The position numbers and the translations under genes are program-made. Below, one piece after another: positions 1-13,700 of a stretch of DNA of 52,150 nucleotides. A model generated the notes under the pieces. That model searched no databases and was not told the DNA's origin. It saw only the letters and a program-made list of their open reading frames with translations. Every line of letters begins with the position of its first letter. The stretch's first letter is position 1. The stretch covers positions 1 to 52,150 of the forward strand of contig CAMFHA010000008.1 of assembly GCA_945952115.1 (NCBI GenBank). Reading direction: 5' to 3'. The DNA comes from an uncultured Legionella sp. GTDB taxonomy: Bacteria; Pseudomonadota; Gammaproteobacteria; Legionellales; Legionellaceae.

Positions 1-105
1 TGCAAATTTTTTATTAAACCAAGCCATATGATGCAGTTGAGCGAACGCTTACATTATATTTCCTCTTCTAACAAATATATGTAAGCTAAAGCATACCAAG
101 GTTTA

Positions 106-150
106 TTTTTTGCAAGATACTGTCATTTTTTGACAGTATCTTGCAAAAAA
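106..150. repeat. Perfect 20-bp inverted repeat with 5-nt loop
   Basis: Arms at 106-125 and 131-150 are exact reverse complements around a loop of five T. The outer six bases of each arm are a T-run on the left and an A-run on the right; the inner 14 bp is mixed sequence (GCAAGATACTGTCA). The long perfect stem suggests a transcript-end structure for the atp operon or the hairpin of a small mobile repeat. On neither strand is the stem followed by a separate U-tract, so calling it an intrinsic terminator would be a guess. Confidence 0.75.
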
Positions 151-248
151 TTTGTAACTTTAAACAATTTTTCAGACACGATAGAATGGATCTGATACGA
201 CTTGACAAGAAAATAATGTTAGGTATCAGAAAAATGCCTGTAAGTGGT

Positions 249-296
249 CCCCTCTCCCGTTTTTTTCCGGGAGAGGGTGGCGGCAGCCGGGTGAGG
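249..296. repeat. GC-rich REP-like intergenic hairpin
   Basis: CCCTCTCCCG (250-259) pairs with CGGGAGAGGG (268-277) across a T-rich loop. It is followed by a GC-rich tail ending GCCGGGTGAGGG. This is an abrupt GC-rich patch in AT-rich surroundings. Palindromes of the CCCTCTCCC/GGGAGAGGG plus GGTGAGGG type are widely scattered between genes of many bacteria (general knowledge). It sits just past the atpC stop codon and might stabilise or end the atp mRNA, although no U-tract follows on the minus strand. A search for other copies in the genome would settle whether it is a REP family. Confidence 0.55.
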
Positions 297-313
297 GTAA
301 AAAAATGTTATGA

Positions 314-766
314 TTACCTTTTTTCTCTTAATCGTTTAACGGCTTTTAGTTGTGCGATGGCTTCTAATAATTGGGTTTGAGCATTCGTGTAGTCGAAATC
401 TTTTCCTTTAGACATTAGCATTTCTTCAGCTCTTTTCTTGGCTGCTAGTGCTTTTTCAGTGTCTACATCTTTTGCGCGAATTGCAGTGTCTGCAAAAATA
501 GTAGTTGTTTTGGATTTGGTATCATCTCCACCGGGTATTTCTAACATGCCACCTGAAATATAAAACACTTCTTCTTGATCATTTTGTTTGACTACCCATA
601 CGGGGCCTGGTTGAAGGGTTGTTAATAAAGCCGCATGTCCACGCAAGATTTCCAAATCACCCATAATGCCAGAAACAAATAGTTTTCTAACCGTTCCTGA
701 AAAAATTTCAGCTTCAGCACTCACAATGTTCAGGTGAAAACCTATGGGTGTTGTATTTTTTTGCAT
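314..766 (-). CDS. atpC: F1Fo ATP synthase epsilon subunit
   Basis: This is the epsilon subunit of the F1 sector, which couples the central stalk to the c-ring and damps ATP hydrolysis. The N-terminal beta-sandwich carries the family pattern LEILRGHAALLTTLQPG near residues 38-54. The C-terminal half is charged and helical, rich in Ala, Lys and Glu. At 150 residues it is slightly longer than the usual 130-140. It is the last gene of the atp operon, 14 bp after atpD. Position and sequence agree, and no other identity is likely. Confidence 0.97.
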   Translation of the reverse strand: MQKNTTPIGFHLNIVSAEAEIFSGTVRKLFVSGIMGDLEILRGHAALLTTLQPGPVWVVKQNDQEEVFYISGGMLEIPGGDDTKSKTTTIFADTAIRAKDVDTEKALAAKKRAEEMLMSKGKDFDYTNAQTQLLEAIAQLKAVKRLREKR

Positions 767-780
767 GAATCTTATCTCGC

Positions 781-3084
<2,304 letters not shown>

Positions 3085-3085
<1 letters not shown>

Positions 3086-4644
3086 TACAACACCTGTGTC
3101 GCTTTAAATTTTTCTAAAACCTGTTTTAACGAATTTTCAACTTCTGTACTCAGATTCGCTTCAGTGTTTATTTTAGTTAATAACAGAGGATCTTCTGCCC
3201 GCACAAAAGCATGCAAATCATGCTCAGTTTGCACAATGTTTTTGATAGGCACATCATCTAAATAACCTCTATCTACCGCAAATAATGAGAGGGTCATTTC
3301 CGCAACAGACAAAGGTAAGCCTTGCTTTTGTTTTAAGACTTCGGTAACACGTTGGCCTCTTTCAAGTTGCTTGCGCGTGGCATCATCTAAATCTGAAGCA
3401 AATTGTGCAAAAGCAGCTAGCTCTCGATATTGTGCCAAAGCCAATCGAACACCTCCACCCAATTTTTTAATGATCTGCGTTTGAGCAGCTCCCCCAACCC
3501 GTGAAACCGATAAACCTGCGTTAATAGCAGGACGAATACCTGCATTAAACAAATCCGATTCCAAAAAGATTTGCCCATCGGTAATAGAGATCACATTGGT
3601 CGGCACAAAAGCTGATACATCCCCTGCTTGGGTTTCGATGATAGGCAATGCAGTTAACGATCCTGTTTTAGCTTTTACTTTGCCTTCTGTCATTTTTTCA
3701 ACATACTCAGCATTAACGCGAGCAGCACGCTCTAATAATCTGGAATGTAAATAAAATACATCCCCAGGATAAGCCTCACGCCCTGGCGGACGACGCAGCA
3801 ATAAAGAAACTTGTCGATAAGCCCAAGCTTGCTTGGTTAGATCATCGTATACAATTAAGGCATCTTCGCCTTTATCTCTAAAATATTCACCCATTGCGCA
3901 ACCCGTATACGGTGCAATATATTGTAAGGCTGCAGATTCTGCTGCAGTGGCCGCCACGATAATGGTATGGGCCAAAGCGCCGTGTTCTTCTAGTTTTCGT
4001 ACCACTGAAGCCACTGAAGAAGCTTTTTGTCCAATGGCAACATAAATACATTTAACGCCAGTGTCTTTTTGATTAATAATGGCATCAATGGCTATCGATG
4101 TTTTACCGGTTTGTCTATCGCCTATTATCAGCTCTCTTTGTCCTCTTCCGATGGGTACCATAGAATCGATGGCTTTTAAACCGGTTTGCAAGGGTTGGTT
4201 AACCGATTGTCTCCAAATAACACCGGGCGCCACTTTTTCTACAGGTGATGAATAGGGAGTATCAATCATACCATGGCCATCAATGGGCTCCCCAACTGCA
4301 TTCACAACACGACCTAGTAATGCTTCTCCCACGGGCACTTCTAATATCTCGCCCGTGCAAAATACGCGCTGCCCTTCGGCCAAACGGGTGGTCGATCCCA
4401 AAACAACGGCACCCACTGAATCTTGTTCTAAATTCAGCGCTATGCCATAGAGCTTGGTATTATCATCGCCATTGCTTTCAAACATTAATTTTTCGCCATA
4501 TTGAGCACTGCATAAGCCTACAATACGCACAATACCATCGGATACGCTGGTAATTTTCCCTTCGTTTTTAACGATAGCTTCTACTTTAAAGTTTATAATT
4601 TTTTCTTTAATCACTTTAGAGATTTCAGACGGATTTAATGCCAT
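3085..4644 (-). CDS. atpA: F1Fo ATP synthase alpha subunit
   Basis: This is the non-catalytic alpha subunit of F1, 519 residues, full length. The nucleotide-binding loop GDRQTGKT lies at about 175-182. The ATP synthase alpha/beta signature [17 protein letters not shown], with its arginine finger, follows in the C-terminal half. Only 2 bp separates its start from the atpH stop and 1 bp is shared with the atpG start, so it is embedded in a tightly coupled operon. Confidence 0.98.
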
Positions 4645-4646
4645 AA

Positions 4647-5180
4647 TTAACCACCCATACTTTGCTGTAATTTTCTTAATTCGCCCCTTAAGGAGCCATC
4701 AATCAGATGATTACCGGCTTTTGCCAGGTATCCACCCATTAAATTTTTATCCACTTTACATTTTAATTCAACAGTTCTAGAAAAATAATCTCCCAATTCT
4801 TTTCCGAAGGTTGCTTTTTGAGTTTCATTTAATGGCACTGCAGAAATCAGCTCTACCTCTAAGGTTTTTTCTGCAGCAGCTCTTAATTGTTCGTATAATA
4901 AGGCCACTTGTTCGATAATATTTAAGCGTCGTTTAGCGGCCAACACACGGATTAAATTTGATTCTTCCTCTGTGAAATCATTCACTACAATTTCACATAA
5001 AAAATCTCCCAACGCTTGGGCTTCGATTTGATTACTTAACAAAGGCTTGATTTGGGGATCTTTTACCAAAGCCGTTAATACGCCAAGCACATAAGACCAA
5101 CGCAGGTAGGCTTTATTTGCAGTGGCTAATTCAAACACCGCTTTTGCATAGGGGCGTGCCAAGCTTAATTTATCAGCCAT
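4647..5180 (-). CDS. atpH: F1Fo ATP synthase delta subunit
   Basis: This is the delta subunit (OSCP-like), which joins the peripheral stalk to the top of F1. At 177 residues it has the usual length. The N-terminus [12 protein letters not shown] is typical, and the C-terminal domain ends in the family pattern [28 protein letters not shown]. The start codon directly abuts the atpF stop (TAAATG), and GGAGAG inside atpF serves as its ribosome-binding site. It lies 2 bp before atpA. Confidence 0.96.
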   Translation of the reverse strand: MADKLSLARPYAKAVFELATANKAYLRWSYVLGVLTALVKDPQIKPLLSNQIEAQALGDFLCEIVVNDFTEEESNLIRVLAAKRRLNIIEQVALLYEQLRAAAEKTLEVELISAVPLNETQKATFGKELGDYFSRTVELKCKVDKNLMGGYLAKAGNHLIDGSLRGELRKLQQSMGG

Positions 5181-5959
<779 letters not shown>

Positions 5960-5979
5960 CTATTTTTTCACGTTAAAAT

Positions 5980-6759
<780 letters not shown>

Positions 6760-6857
6760 TTAATATCTCGCAATTTCATGAATCACCAATCAAGATTTTT
6801 AACTATAGTCTATTCGGTATTAAACCTCAAACAAGAAAATCATGCAAGCATCTCTCT

Positions 6858-7229
6858 TTAAGATGTACAACTACTTACAATTATAGAAACAAATTGTGTG
6901 ATGATAAAACTGATAAAAAGCTGAGGCACTTTGAGATCCTGCCACTGAAAAATCAAAATAAACAACAAAACAGTGACCAATAGCTTAACAGCTTCAGCCC
7001 AATATAATCGTTTAAGAATCGACTTTGCCTGCATCTTGGTGGTTTGTAAGGGATAAAAGGAAGCAAATACAAAACTTGGGATAATCGTGAGGAGGCTACC
7101 CAGACAAAGCGAAAGACTTGAATAAAGCCCCTGATAAAGCCACCCGACCCCACCTACAACAAGAGCAAGCGCTATTTGGGTCCAAAAAATCTTATATTTT
7201 AAAGCTTTAAACTGCAAAGCGTGTTTCAT
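6858..7229 (-). CDS. atpI: ATP synthase protein I
   Basis: This is a small (123-residue) membrane protein with four predicted hydrophobic helices (about 14-33, 36-60, 78-98 and 101-120). AtpI is weakly conserved; in other bacteria it helps assemble the c-ring or handle Mg2+. The call rests mainly on size, topology and position as the first gene before atpB. A YWAEAVKLLVTVLLF segment around residues 75-89 fits the family. It follows parB by 8 bp, so it may be transcribed from the parAB promoter. Confidence 0.85.
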   Translation of the reverse strand: MKHALQFKALKYKIFWTQIALALVVGGVGWLYQGLYSSLSLCLGSLLTIIPSFVFASFYPLQTTKMQAKSILKRLYWAEAVKLLVTVLLFILIFQWQDLKVPQLFISFIITQFVSIIVSSCTS

Positions 7230-7237
7230 GCACTTCC

Positions 7238-8215
7238 TTAAACTTGATTAAAAGAAGGATCTAAATGTATCAATACCCCGTCTAACTCATCAAGGCTATT
7301 GTAATGAATAATGATTTTACCTTTGCCCACATTGCTATGAACAATTTGTGTGCTAGCACCCAGTTTATCCGAGAGTGTTTTTTGCAATCGAATAATATCC
7401 GGATCGATATTTTTAGATTTACCAAGCGCGGCTTTTTCCGAAGACCCATTTTGTAAGTTAACAATCATTCTTTCTGTTTCTCTTACGGATAGGCCCTTTT
7501 CCACAACGGCTCTGGCTATTTGGGTTTGGAGGGGATCTTTTAATGTTAATAAGACTTTGGCGTGTCCGACCTCTAAATCCCCGCGCTCCAGCCATGATTT
7601 AAGATCATTTCCAAGGGTTAGTAATCTTAAGCTATTGGTAATCGTGGTTCTGGATTTGCCAACCATCTCGGCCACTTGGCCATGGGTTAAATCAAATTCT
7701 TTGGCCAATCGTTCATAAGCCCTAGCTTCTTCTAAAGGATTTAAATCTTCACGTTGTATATTTTCAATCAAGGCCATGGCCATGGCCACCTGATCAGACA
7801 CATTTCTGAGTACAACGGGCACCTCAGTCAAACCTGCCAATTGTGCGGCTCTCCAGCGTCTTTCACCTGCTATGATTTCATATTTAGTTTGGGGGCTTGG
7901 GGTCTTTGCATTCAAGGGCCGTACCACAATGGGTTGTATTAGGCCTTGAGCGCGTATAGAATCTGCAAGCGATTCTAAATCGATAGGATTGATATCGCGT
8001 CTGGGTTGATATTTCCCGGGTTGTAATTGCTGGACAGCTAATGTTTCAATAGTCGTTTTATTTAAAGATGGGCCAGCAGAGGATTTATCGCCCTCAGCTT
8101 TCTTATCTTCTTTCTTAGCAGAAACGCTACTCGTCTCTATCTCGTCTTCATTGCTTAACGGATCGAATAACAATGCATTTAAGCTTTTACCTAAGCCTCG
8201 TTTTTTGATAGCCAT
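7238..8215 (-). CDS. parB: Chromosome-partitioning protein ParB (CTPase, parS-binding)
   Basis: ParB loads at parS sites near the origin and forms the sliding-clamp partition complex used by ParA. The chromosomal-type N-terminus (KKRGLGKSLNALL) is followed by a charged linker, then the CTP-binding domain with GERRWR at 117-122 and ENIQRE at 151-156. A helix-turn-helix lies at about 176-200 (LTHGQVAEMVGKSRTTITNS), and a short C-terminal dimerisation segment ends the protein. Its 325 residues are slightly long because of the Lys/Ser/Glu-rich stretch at 21-50. It lies 19 bp after parA and 8 bp before atpI. No good parS site was seen in the window. Confidence 0.96.
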   Translation of the reverse strand: MAIKKRGLGKSLNALLFDPLSNEDEIETSSVSAKKEDKKAEGDKSSAGPSLNKTTIETLAVQQLQPGKYQPRRDINPIDLESLADSIRAQGLIQPIVVRPLNAKTPSPQTKYEIIAGERRWRAAQLAGLTEVPVVLRNVSDQVAMAMALIENIQREDLNPLEEARAYERLAKEFDLTHGQVAEMVGKSRTTITNSLRLLTLGNDLKSWLERGDLEVGHAKVLLTLKDPLQTQIARAVVEKGLSVRETERMIVNLQNGSSEKAALGKSKNIDPDIIRLQKTLSDKLGASTQIVHSNVGKGKIIIHYNSLDELDGVLIHLDPSFNQV

Positions 8216-8234
8216 ATCAATATCCCATTAGATT

Positions 8235-9041
8235 TTAGCTGAGCGCTGCTAGTTGTTTAGCAGAGTTGCTTTTAGATTTTCTCTGCATCAAAATTTCTTT
8301 TGCTAATGCCAGGTAAGCCTCGGCCCCTTTAGAGAGTTTATCATATAATAAAACTGGCATTCCATGACTGGGAGCTTCTGCTAATCTAACATTTCGTGGA
8401 ATAACCGTTTGGTAGACTTTAGAGCCAAAATGCGAGATCAATTGTGCTGAGACTTCTGTAGAGAGCCTATTTCGAGGATCATACATCGTTCTTATCAAGC
8501 CTTCTATCTTTAAGCTGCTATTCAACGAAGCTTTTACTTGCTCTATGGTATGCATTAAAGCAGACAAGCCTTCTAGGGCATAATATTCACATTGCATAGG
8601 AATAATCACAGCATCGGCTGCCACAAAAGCATTTAAAGTCAACATATTCAAAGAAGGTGGGCAATCAATCAATATAAAATCAAAGGCATCTTGGATGGTA
8701 TGAATGGCATTCCTTAGCTGGCTTTCTTGTTTAGGCTTTCGCAATAACATGACTTCAGCTTCCGTTAAATCGCCATTTGAAGGAAGCACAGCATAGCCAC
8801 CCGGGGTTTTTAGGTGTATAGCCTCTTTAATCTCGGCCTCGCCTTTTAAAACTTCATTAATGGTGATATTGAGTTTATTTTTATTGATACCACTTCCCAT
8901 GGTTGCATTCCCCTGAGGGTCTAAATCTATCAATAAAATCTTAGCTTTCAAAGCCACTAATGATGCTGCAATATTCACGCAACTGGTTGTTTTACCGACA
9001 CCGCCTTTCTGATTTGCGAAGGCAATTACCTTATTTGACAC
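8235..9041 (-). CDS. parA: Chromosome-partitioning ATPase ParA (Soj)
   Basis: This is a deviant-Walker-A ATPase that moves ParB-bound origins over the nucleoid. KGGVGKTT lies at residues 12-19 with the signature first lysine, LIDLDPQGNAT follows near 37-47, and the Walker B-like segment is FILIDCPPSLNML. Its 268 residues match chromosomal ParA. The start codon is GTG, preceded at a 7-base spacing by AAGGGG, a strong ribosome-binding site. In many gammaproteobacteria mnmG and rsmG lie just upstream; here a divergent gene pair follows instead. Confidence 0.97.
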   Translation of the reverse strand: MSNKVIAFANQKGGVGKTTSCVNIAASLVALKAKILLIDLDPQGNATMGSGINKNKLNITINEVLKGEAEIKEAIHLKTPGGYAVLPSNGDLTEAEVMLLRKPKQESQLRNAIHTIQDAFDFILIDCPPSLNMLTLNAFVAADAVIIPMQCEYYALEGLSALMHTIEQVKASLNSSLKIEGLIRTMYDPRNRLSTEVSAQLISHFGSKVYQTVIPRNVRLAEAPSHGMPVLLYDKLSKGAEAYLALAKEILMQRKSKSNSAKQLAALS

Positions 9042-9283
9042 ACTTAATCCCCTTGTTGTTTAACCGCACTCAAAAAATCATGATTCTCCGTCAGTGTACC
9101 ATTATTTCTTGTCAAAATGTCCTCAAGCCTAGCACAGACCTATAGAACTCATATCACCCAAATTCCATAACCTAATGATAAATAAGAAAAAATCAAACAT
9201 CTCGTTTATAGCAGCTTTTGTCTCCCAGCAACTGTGGAACTTTCTATTCAAATCCAAGCCTTAGAATCTAGAGGTGGAATATT
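9042..9283. promoter_or_regulatory. Divergent intergenic region, parA / P-loop gene pair
   Basis: These 242 bp separate parA (minus strand) from the plus-strand gene starting at 9284, so they must hold promoters or at least 5' leaders for both. The only clear elements are the two ribosome-binding sites: AAGGGG before the parA GTG, and GAGGTGG before the ATG at 9284. I could not assign -35 and -10 boxes with confidence. Confidence 0.45.
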
Positions 9284-10786
9284 ATGGCAACAGATGAACA
9301 AAAAGTATGGTCCTCCCCTGAAATTGGCAATTATAACGTCAGGCCCAAAGCGGATGCTAAACCCGAACGCCCAGAGGAATCTCGAAGGCGGGTTAGAAAT
9401 ATTTTAGGGGCAGCCAATTACGATCTTTTACATTCGGAGCCAAAAACCAACACCACAACAGCGAGAGCAGCTTTCATACAAGCCTTAGAAAGAATAGGGG
9501 CAGATAAATTCACTCAAAGTACAACAGTGACTAAAGAAGCACAAGATTTAAAACAAATCGCTAAAGACCATGGTGAGCCTAATTTAGTAAAGCTCTACCA
9601 AGAAGCCATCAAAGAAGAAAGACAAAGCAGCAACTATATCAACGCAGCCTTTTTAAAATCTATAGAAGTCTACGGGGGGGGTGATTTTGAAAAACAACAA
9701 GTGATTATCATCGCGGGGCCTTCTGGGGTGGGTAAATCTAAAGTACGCTCAGAAGTGATTAAAGAAATCACCCAGGGTGAATTAGATAAAAATGCGGACC
9801 CGGCTCTTATCGATAAAAGCAATCAACATGTAGTTGTTTTTGTTGATGGTGGGATAGAACGAGAAACCTCACAAATACGTGATTTAATGAATAAGGCTTC
9901 TTTAAAATTAGGTTACGCAGGTGTAAAAGATTTAGAGGATCTCACTACTTCTGCGACCAGTGGAAGCAAATTGAAAAAAACAATTGAAGCTGCAGCTGAT
10001 GGAGCTGGTTTGCACCTTGTTATTCCCACAACAGACCCTATTAGAGATTTTAAACCCTATATGGCAGACAATTCAAAGTCTGAGGTTTCTTATGTCGCTA
10101 TTTCAGGCAATAAAGATACGATAGCCCAAACTTCACACAATCGTGCTTTTGCAAAAATAGGCGACACCTTTGACCCAGTTAATGACATTAAAAAAGCACC
10201 AGAATCCAAAAAACCAGGTCTGAATCTTAGCTTAGGCCCAGTAGATATTGGAAGCTTTAAATTCGGGACTGATAATGCAATAGCGGGAGAAGCTGCATAC
10301 CTAAAAAAACAAAAAGAGAAAAAACAAAAAAATCCCAAGCTCAAGGATCCAGTTGTTTTGCATGTTGAAAAAGATTTGATGTTTATAAACGTTCTTCCGG
10401 ATAAGGATGAAGTGGGTAAAATGGAACAATTGCTTTTGACTAAACGGCAGTATGAGGCCTGGAAAGCCGGGGGTTCCAAAGGAACTCGAAAAAGAGAAGT
10501 CGAAGCCTGGCTACAAACCAACACAAGTCCTGCATTGAAAGATGAACTCATCACAGCTCTTCCAGGTTATGCGCCAAAACCTGCTCACGTTGTTGTGCAT
10601 ATGGAATCCAAGGTAGATGATACCACAGAAAAACGATTACAAGAAAGCAGAGATGCCGCAACCCAGTTAAAAGAGAATATTCCACCTCGAGTTATACGCC
10701 AAAATACGAAAATTGAGCCCCCATCAATGGATTCTTCTACTCCAACACCCTCTCCGGCTCCTAAACTTAACTCTAAGCCTAAATAG
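9284..10786 (+). CDS. Zeta-toxin-like P-loop protein, tandem paralogue 1
   Basis: This 500-residue protein has a helical, charged N-terminal part (about 1-130) and a P-loop kinase-like domain. Walker A GPSGVGKS is at 145-152, a Walker B-like VVVFVDGG at 183-190 is followed by the invariant IERETSQIRDLM, and the fold continues to about 290. Zeta toxins are kinases of this shape that phosphorylate UDP-amino sugars, but the substrate here is unknown. The C-terminal third is Lys/Pro-rich and unrecognised. No signal peptide or membrane segment is seen. The next gene is a clear paralogue 8 bp downstream, so they form an operon. A run of eight G (9674-9681) lies just before the Walker A codons. Without a visible antitoxin it could equally be a secreted effector; function is not assigned. 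Confidence 0.7.
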   Translation: MATDEQKVWSSPEIGNYNVRPKADAKPERPEESRRRVRNILGAANYDLLHSEPKTNTTTARAAFIQALERIGADKFTQSTTVTKEAQDLKQIAKDHGEPNLVKLYQEAIKEERQSSNYINAAFLKSIEVYGGGDFEKQQVIIIAGPSGVGKSKVRSEVIKEITQGELDKNADPALIDKSNQHVVVFVDGGIERETSQIRDLMNKASLKLGYAGVKDLEDLTTSATSGSKLKKTIEAAADGAGLHLVIPTTDPIRDFKPYMADNSKSEVSYVAISGNKDTIAQTSHNRAFAKIGDTFDPVNDIKKAPESKKPGLNLSLGPVDIGSFKFGTDNAIAGEAAYLKKQKEKKQKNPKLKDPVVLHVEKDLMFINVLPDKDEVGKMEQLLLTKRQYEAWKAGGSKGTRKREVEAWLQTNTSPALKDELITALPGYAPKPAHVVVHMESKVDDTTEKRLQESRDAATQLKENIPPRVIRQNTKIEPPSMDSSTPTPSPAPKLNSKPK

Positions 10787-10794
10787 GTGGAAAT

Positions 10795-13700
10795 ATGTCT
10801 ATACCCGCACAAACATTAAAAACACCCACTATAGCTGAATGGGAAACAGGAAAACTTCAGAATATTGGTAATTATGGTGAGCCATTCACTGATCAAAAAA
10901 ATAATTTAGAAGCTAATTTAAAAAAACAAAAAGAAGATGACGCACGTGTGTTTCAAATATTAGGTGCTGAGGGTTATGAAAAGCTGCATGGAAAAGCATA
11001 CAATGCGAATTTTGAATTTCAAAATGAGTCAACCACAGCCAGAACAAATTTCATTCAAGCTATCTCTACAAGCTTTGGAGATAAATTACTTGCCAGCAAT
11101 ACAATCACAAAAGATCCTGTTTCGCTAAACAATATCGCTAATGATGCTGCTGCAGAACCCAATGGCGCTAAAAACCTTCAAGAACTCTATGAAGCCGCTA
11201 TACTTGAGGAGCGCGAAAGTATTGCATATAAAAATGCTGCTTTTTTACAATCTGTAGAGGTCTATCGTGGCGGAAATTTTAGCAAAAAAGAAGGAGAAGG
11301 ACATGTTATTATCATTGCCGGCCCCTCTGGCGCGGGTAAAACCAGAGCTCGTCCCGCTGTTGTAAAAGAAACAACGCATGGGGTATTGGTTAAAAATTCC
11401 GATCCTACACAAATAAGACCGGATCAACATCTTGTAGTAACCGTAGATGGTGGAATAGAACGTGAGGTTTCTCAAGTTAGAGATTTAATGAATCGGGCCT
11501 CTTTAAAATTAGGTTATGGAGGCATTGAAGATCTAGAAGAAATCACTACCAAAGCATCGGGGAAAACAAAATTAAAGAACGTTATAGAAGAGGCAGCAAA
11601 CGCTAAGGGTCTGCACCTTGTTATTGCTACAACCTCACCTCAAAAAGAACTCAAGAAATACATGGGGCCAGGATCAAAACGTAACGTCGTCTATTCTTTT
11701 GTCAAAATTCCTTGGAAAACAGTTGCAAATATTGCATACCGAAGAGCTTTCGCCTCAAAAAAAACTGAATATAAAGGTAATATCGATCAGATTAGTAAAC
11801 CACCCGAATCCAAAAAGCATGGAGGACTTTCCAGTTATCTATGGGGCAAGAGGGAAGCATCGCAAGCTGGAAAAGAATATCTAAAAAAACAAAAACAAAA
11901 TGAAGAAAGACAGAAAGCAGGAGATTTGAACACTGATAAATCATCCTCAGAAATTAAAGAGACGGTAGAAAAAGCTGAAATATACAAAATCAAAAAAGAT
12001 CTTGTTTTTATGAAATTTGTTGATGAAAAAGGCAACACTACAAATCTTGATTCTAAGAAAAAAGCTGTGGATTTTAAATCGAGTAATAAAGGAATATCGA
12101 TGACTGTACGTCAAGTTAAGGCCTGGGAAGCATATAAAAAGGAAAACCCTGATGCCGACGCAAGAGATTGGTATAAGAACAATAAAGAGAATGAAATGTT
12201 GGTTTCAGAAAAAATAATAATAGGGACTTCAAAAAAAACCATTCAAGAAATTGAACAAAGTCAAAGAACTGATATTGAGAACTCTATAAAAGAACTTAAA
12301 GACAATGCTTCAAAAGGGTTTGACGGTGAGGGCGACAGTCTTTTAAAATTAAGATTGTTGAAAGATAATTCAGTTCTACAATTTAAAGATCTATTATCAC
12401 TTTTTGAAAACCCTGAATCTCTAAAAAATCTCAGCTGGCCATATTCTCATGCCTCGAATGCTTTAATAGCTGAGCTATTCAAAAAACAACAGGCTTTAAT
12501 AGAAAGCCCTAATATATCTCTAGACGAAAAAAACAAAGCACTCCAAGAAATGAATACACTTAAAGATAAATTATTAATTTTTAACCTTAAAGACAACACA
12601 AAAAAAATCCAGGAACTTCAAAGTAAATTAGAAAAAATCACAGACAACAGAATAAGCATTGAAAATATTGAAAATGAAATAGTGATACTTAAAAGAGAAC
12701 AGAGTAATCCAAAATTTAAAGCAATTATAGATAAAATAGATGCTTTGGAACTTAATTTTAAAAGTATTAACCCTTCCACACCCATTACTTCCAAAGCAGA
12801 AGTGCATCAAGAAGAGAATGTAGATCCAGACGACGAAATTGAGCTCCCCCCTCCACCCGCTCCTCCAGTATCTCAAGCTTACCCTGCAGAGCTGACCGTT
12901 AAAGAACCGCTCATAGAACAAAAAGTGAAAGTAGAAGAAAAACCATTAGCAATAAATTCTGAGAAAAGTGATTTTTTAGAGTTGCCTTCTAAAGTAGAAG
13001 AATATAACTTAGAGAAAATAAAAGAAGTACTTAAGGATGTTAATTTCACTAATCTTTTAAACATCTTACATCGTGACTGTAAATTTTATATTACTAGTGA
13101 TCAAGGCGAGAAACAAAGATTCTTTTTTAAAAATGATAACCTTGCAGTTCAAAACATAAGAGAACCCGGGATTGATACTCTTACAATGCAAGAGTTTATT
13201 CCTAAATTGTATGAATTTTTAAGTGGTGAAAAATTAAGTCCTGAAGAATTAGCAAAAATTCCGGAATTAAAAAACAACAATGATATAATACTTTTTTTTG
13301 AAAATATAAAAGACCCAAGTGCACTACTTGCATTAAGTGAAATATGCGATATAGCGCCTTTTACTTCTTCTGGAGAAGAAAGCATTAAAACAGCTTTCTT
13401 TTTTACTGAAAACAATACCACTACTAATTTTACAGGGGGTTCAATAAGGGAGCGTGCTTACTCATTTAGTGTTACTAAATCAGCACGTGGATTTTCAGCA
13501 GAATACTCAGGCAACGTTTTAGGAATAACAAAAAAAGAACTTTCACCCACTGTGCTTCAAAGAGATGAAGACAATCATTTAAAAACTGATGAGGGTTACA
13601 CAGGTGACTCAAACAGCTTCTTATTTAGTGTAAAAGCTTCTGCAACAGTTTCAACAAATCCAAATACCGGAATTGTTAAACTTCAACAAAATAGTTCCTT

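Larger units (their letters stand above)
1..313. other. Non-coding stretch downstream of atpC
   Basis: No convincing gene is seen here. The stretch holds a perfect 20-bp inverted repeat (106-150) and a GC-rich hairpin (250-277), both listed separately. There is also a small 8-bp inverted repeat, GCTTACAT at 47-54 and ATGTAAGC at 79-86. The atp transcript runs into this region, but neither large hairpin is followed by a clear U-tract on the minus strand, so a canonical intrinsic terminator is not shown. A 79-codon plus-strand reading frame (141-380) has no recognisable content and overlaps atpC. Confidence 0.6.
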
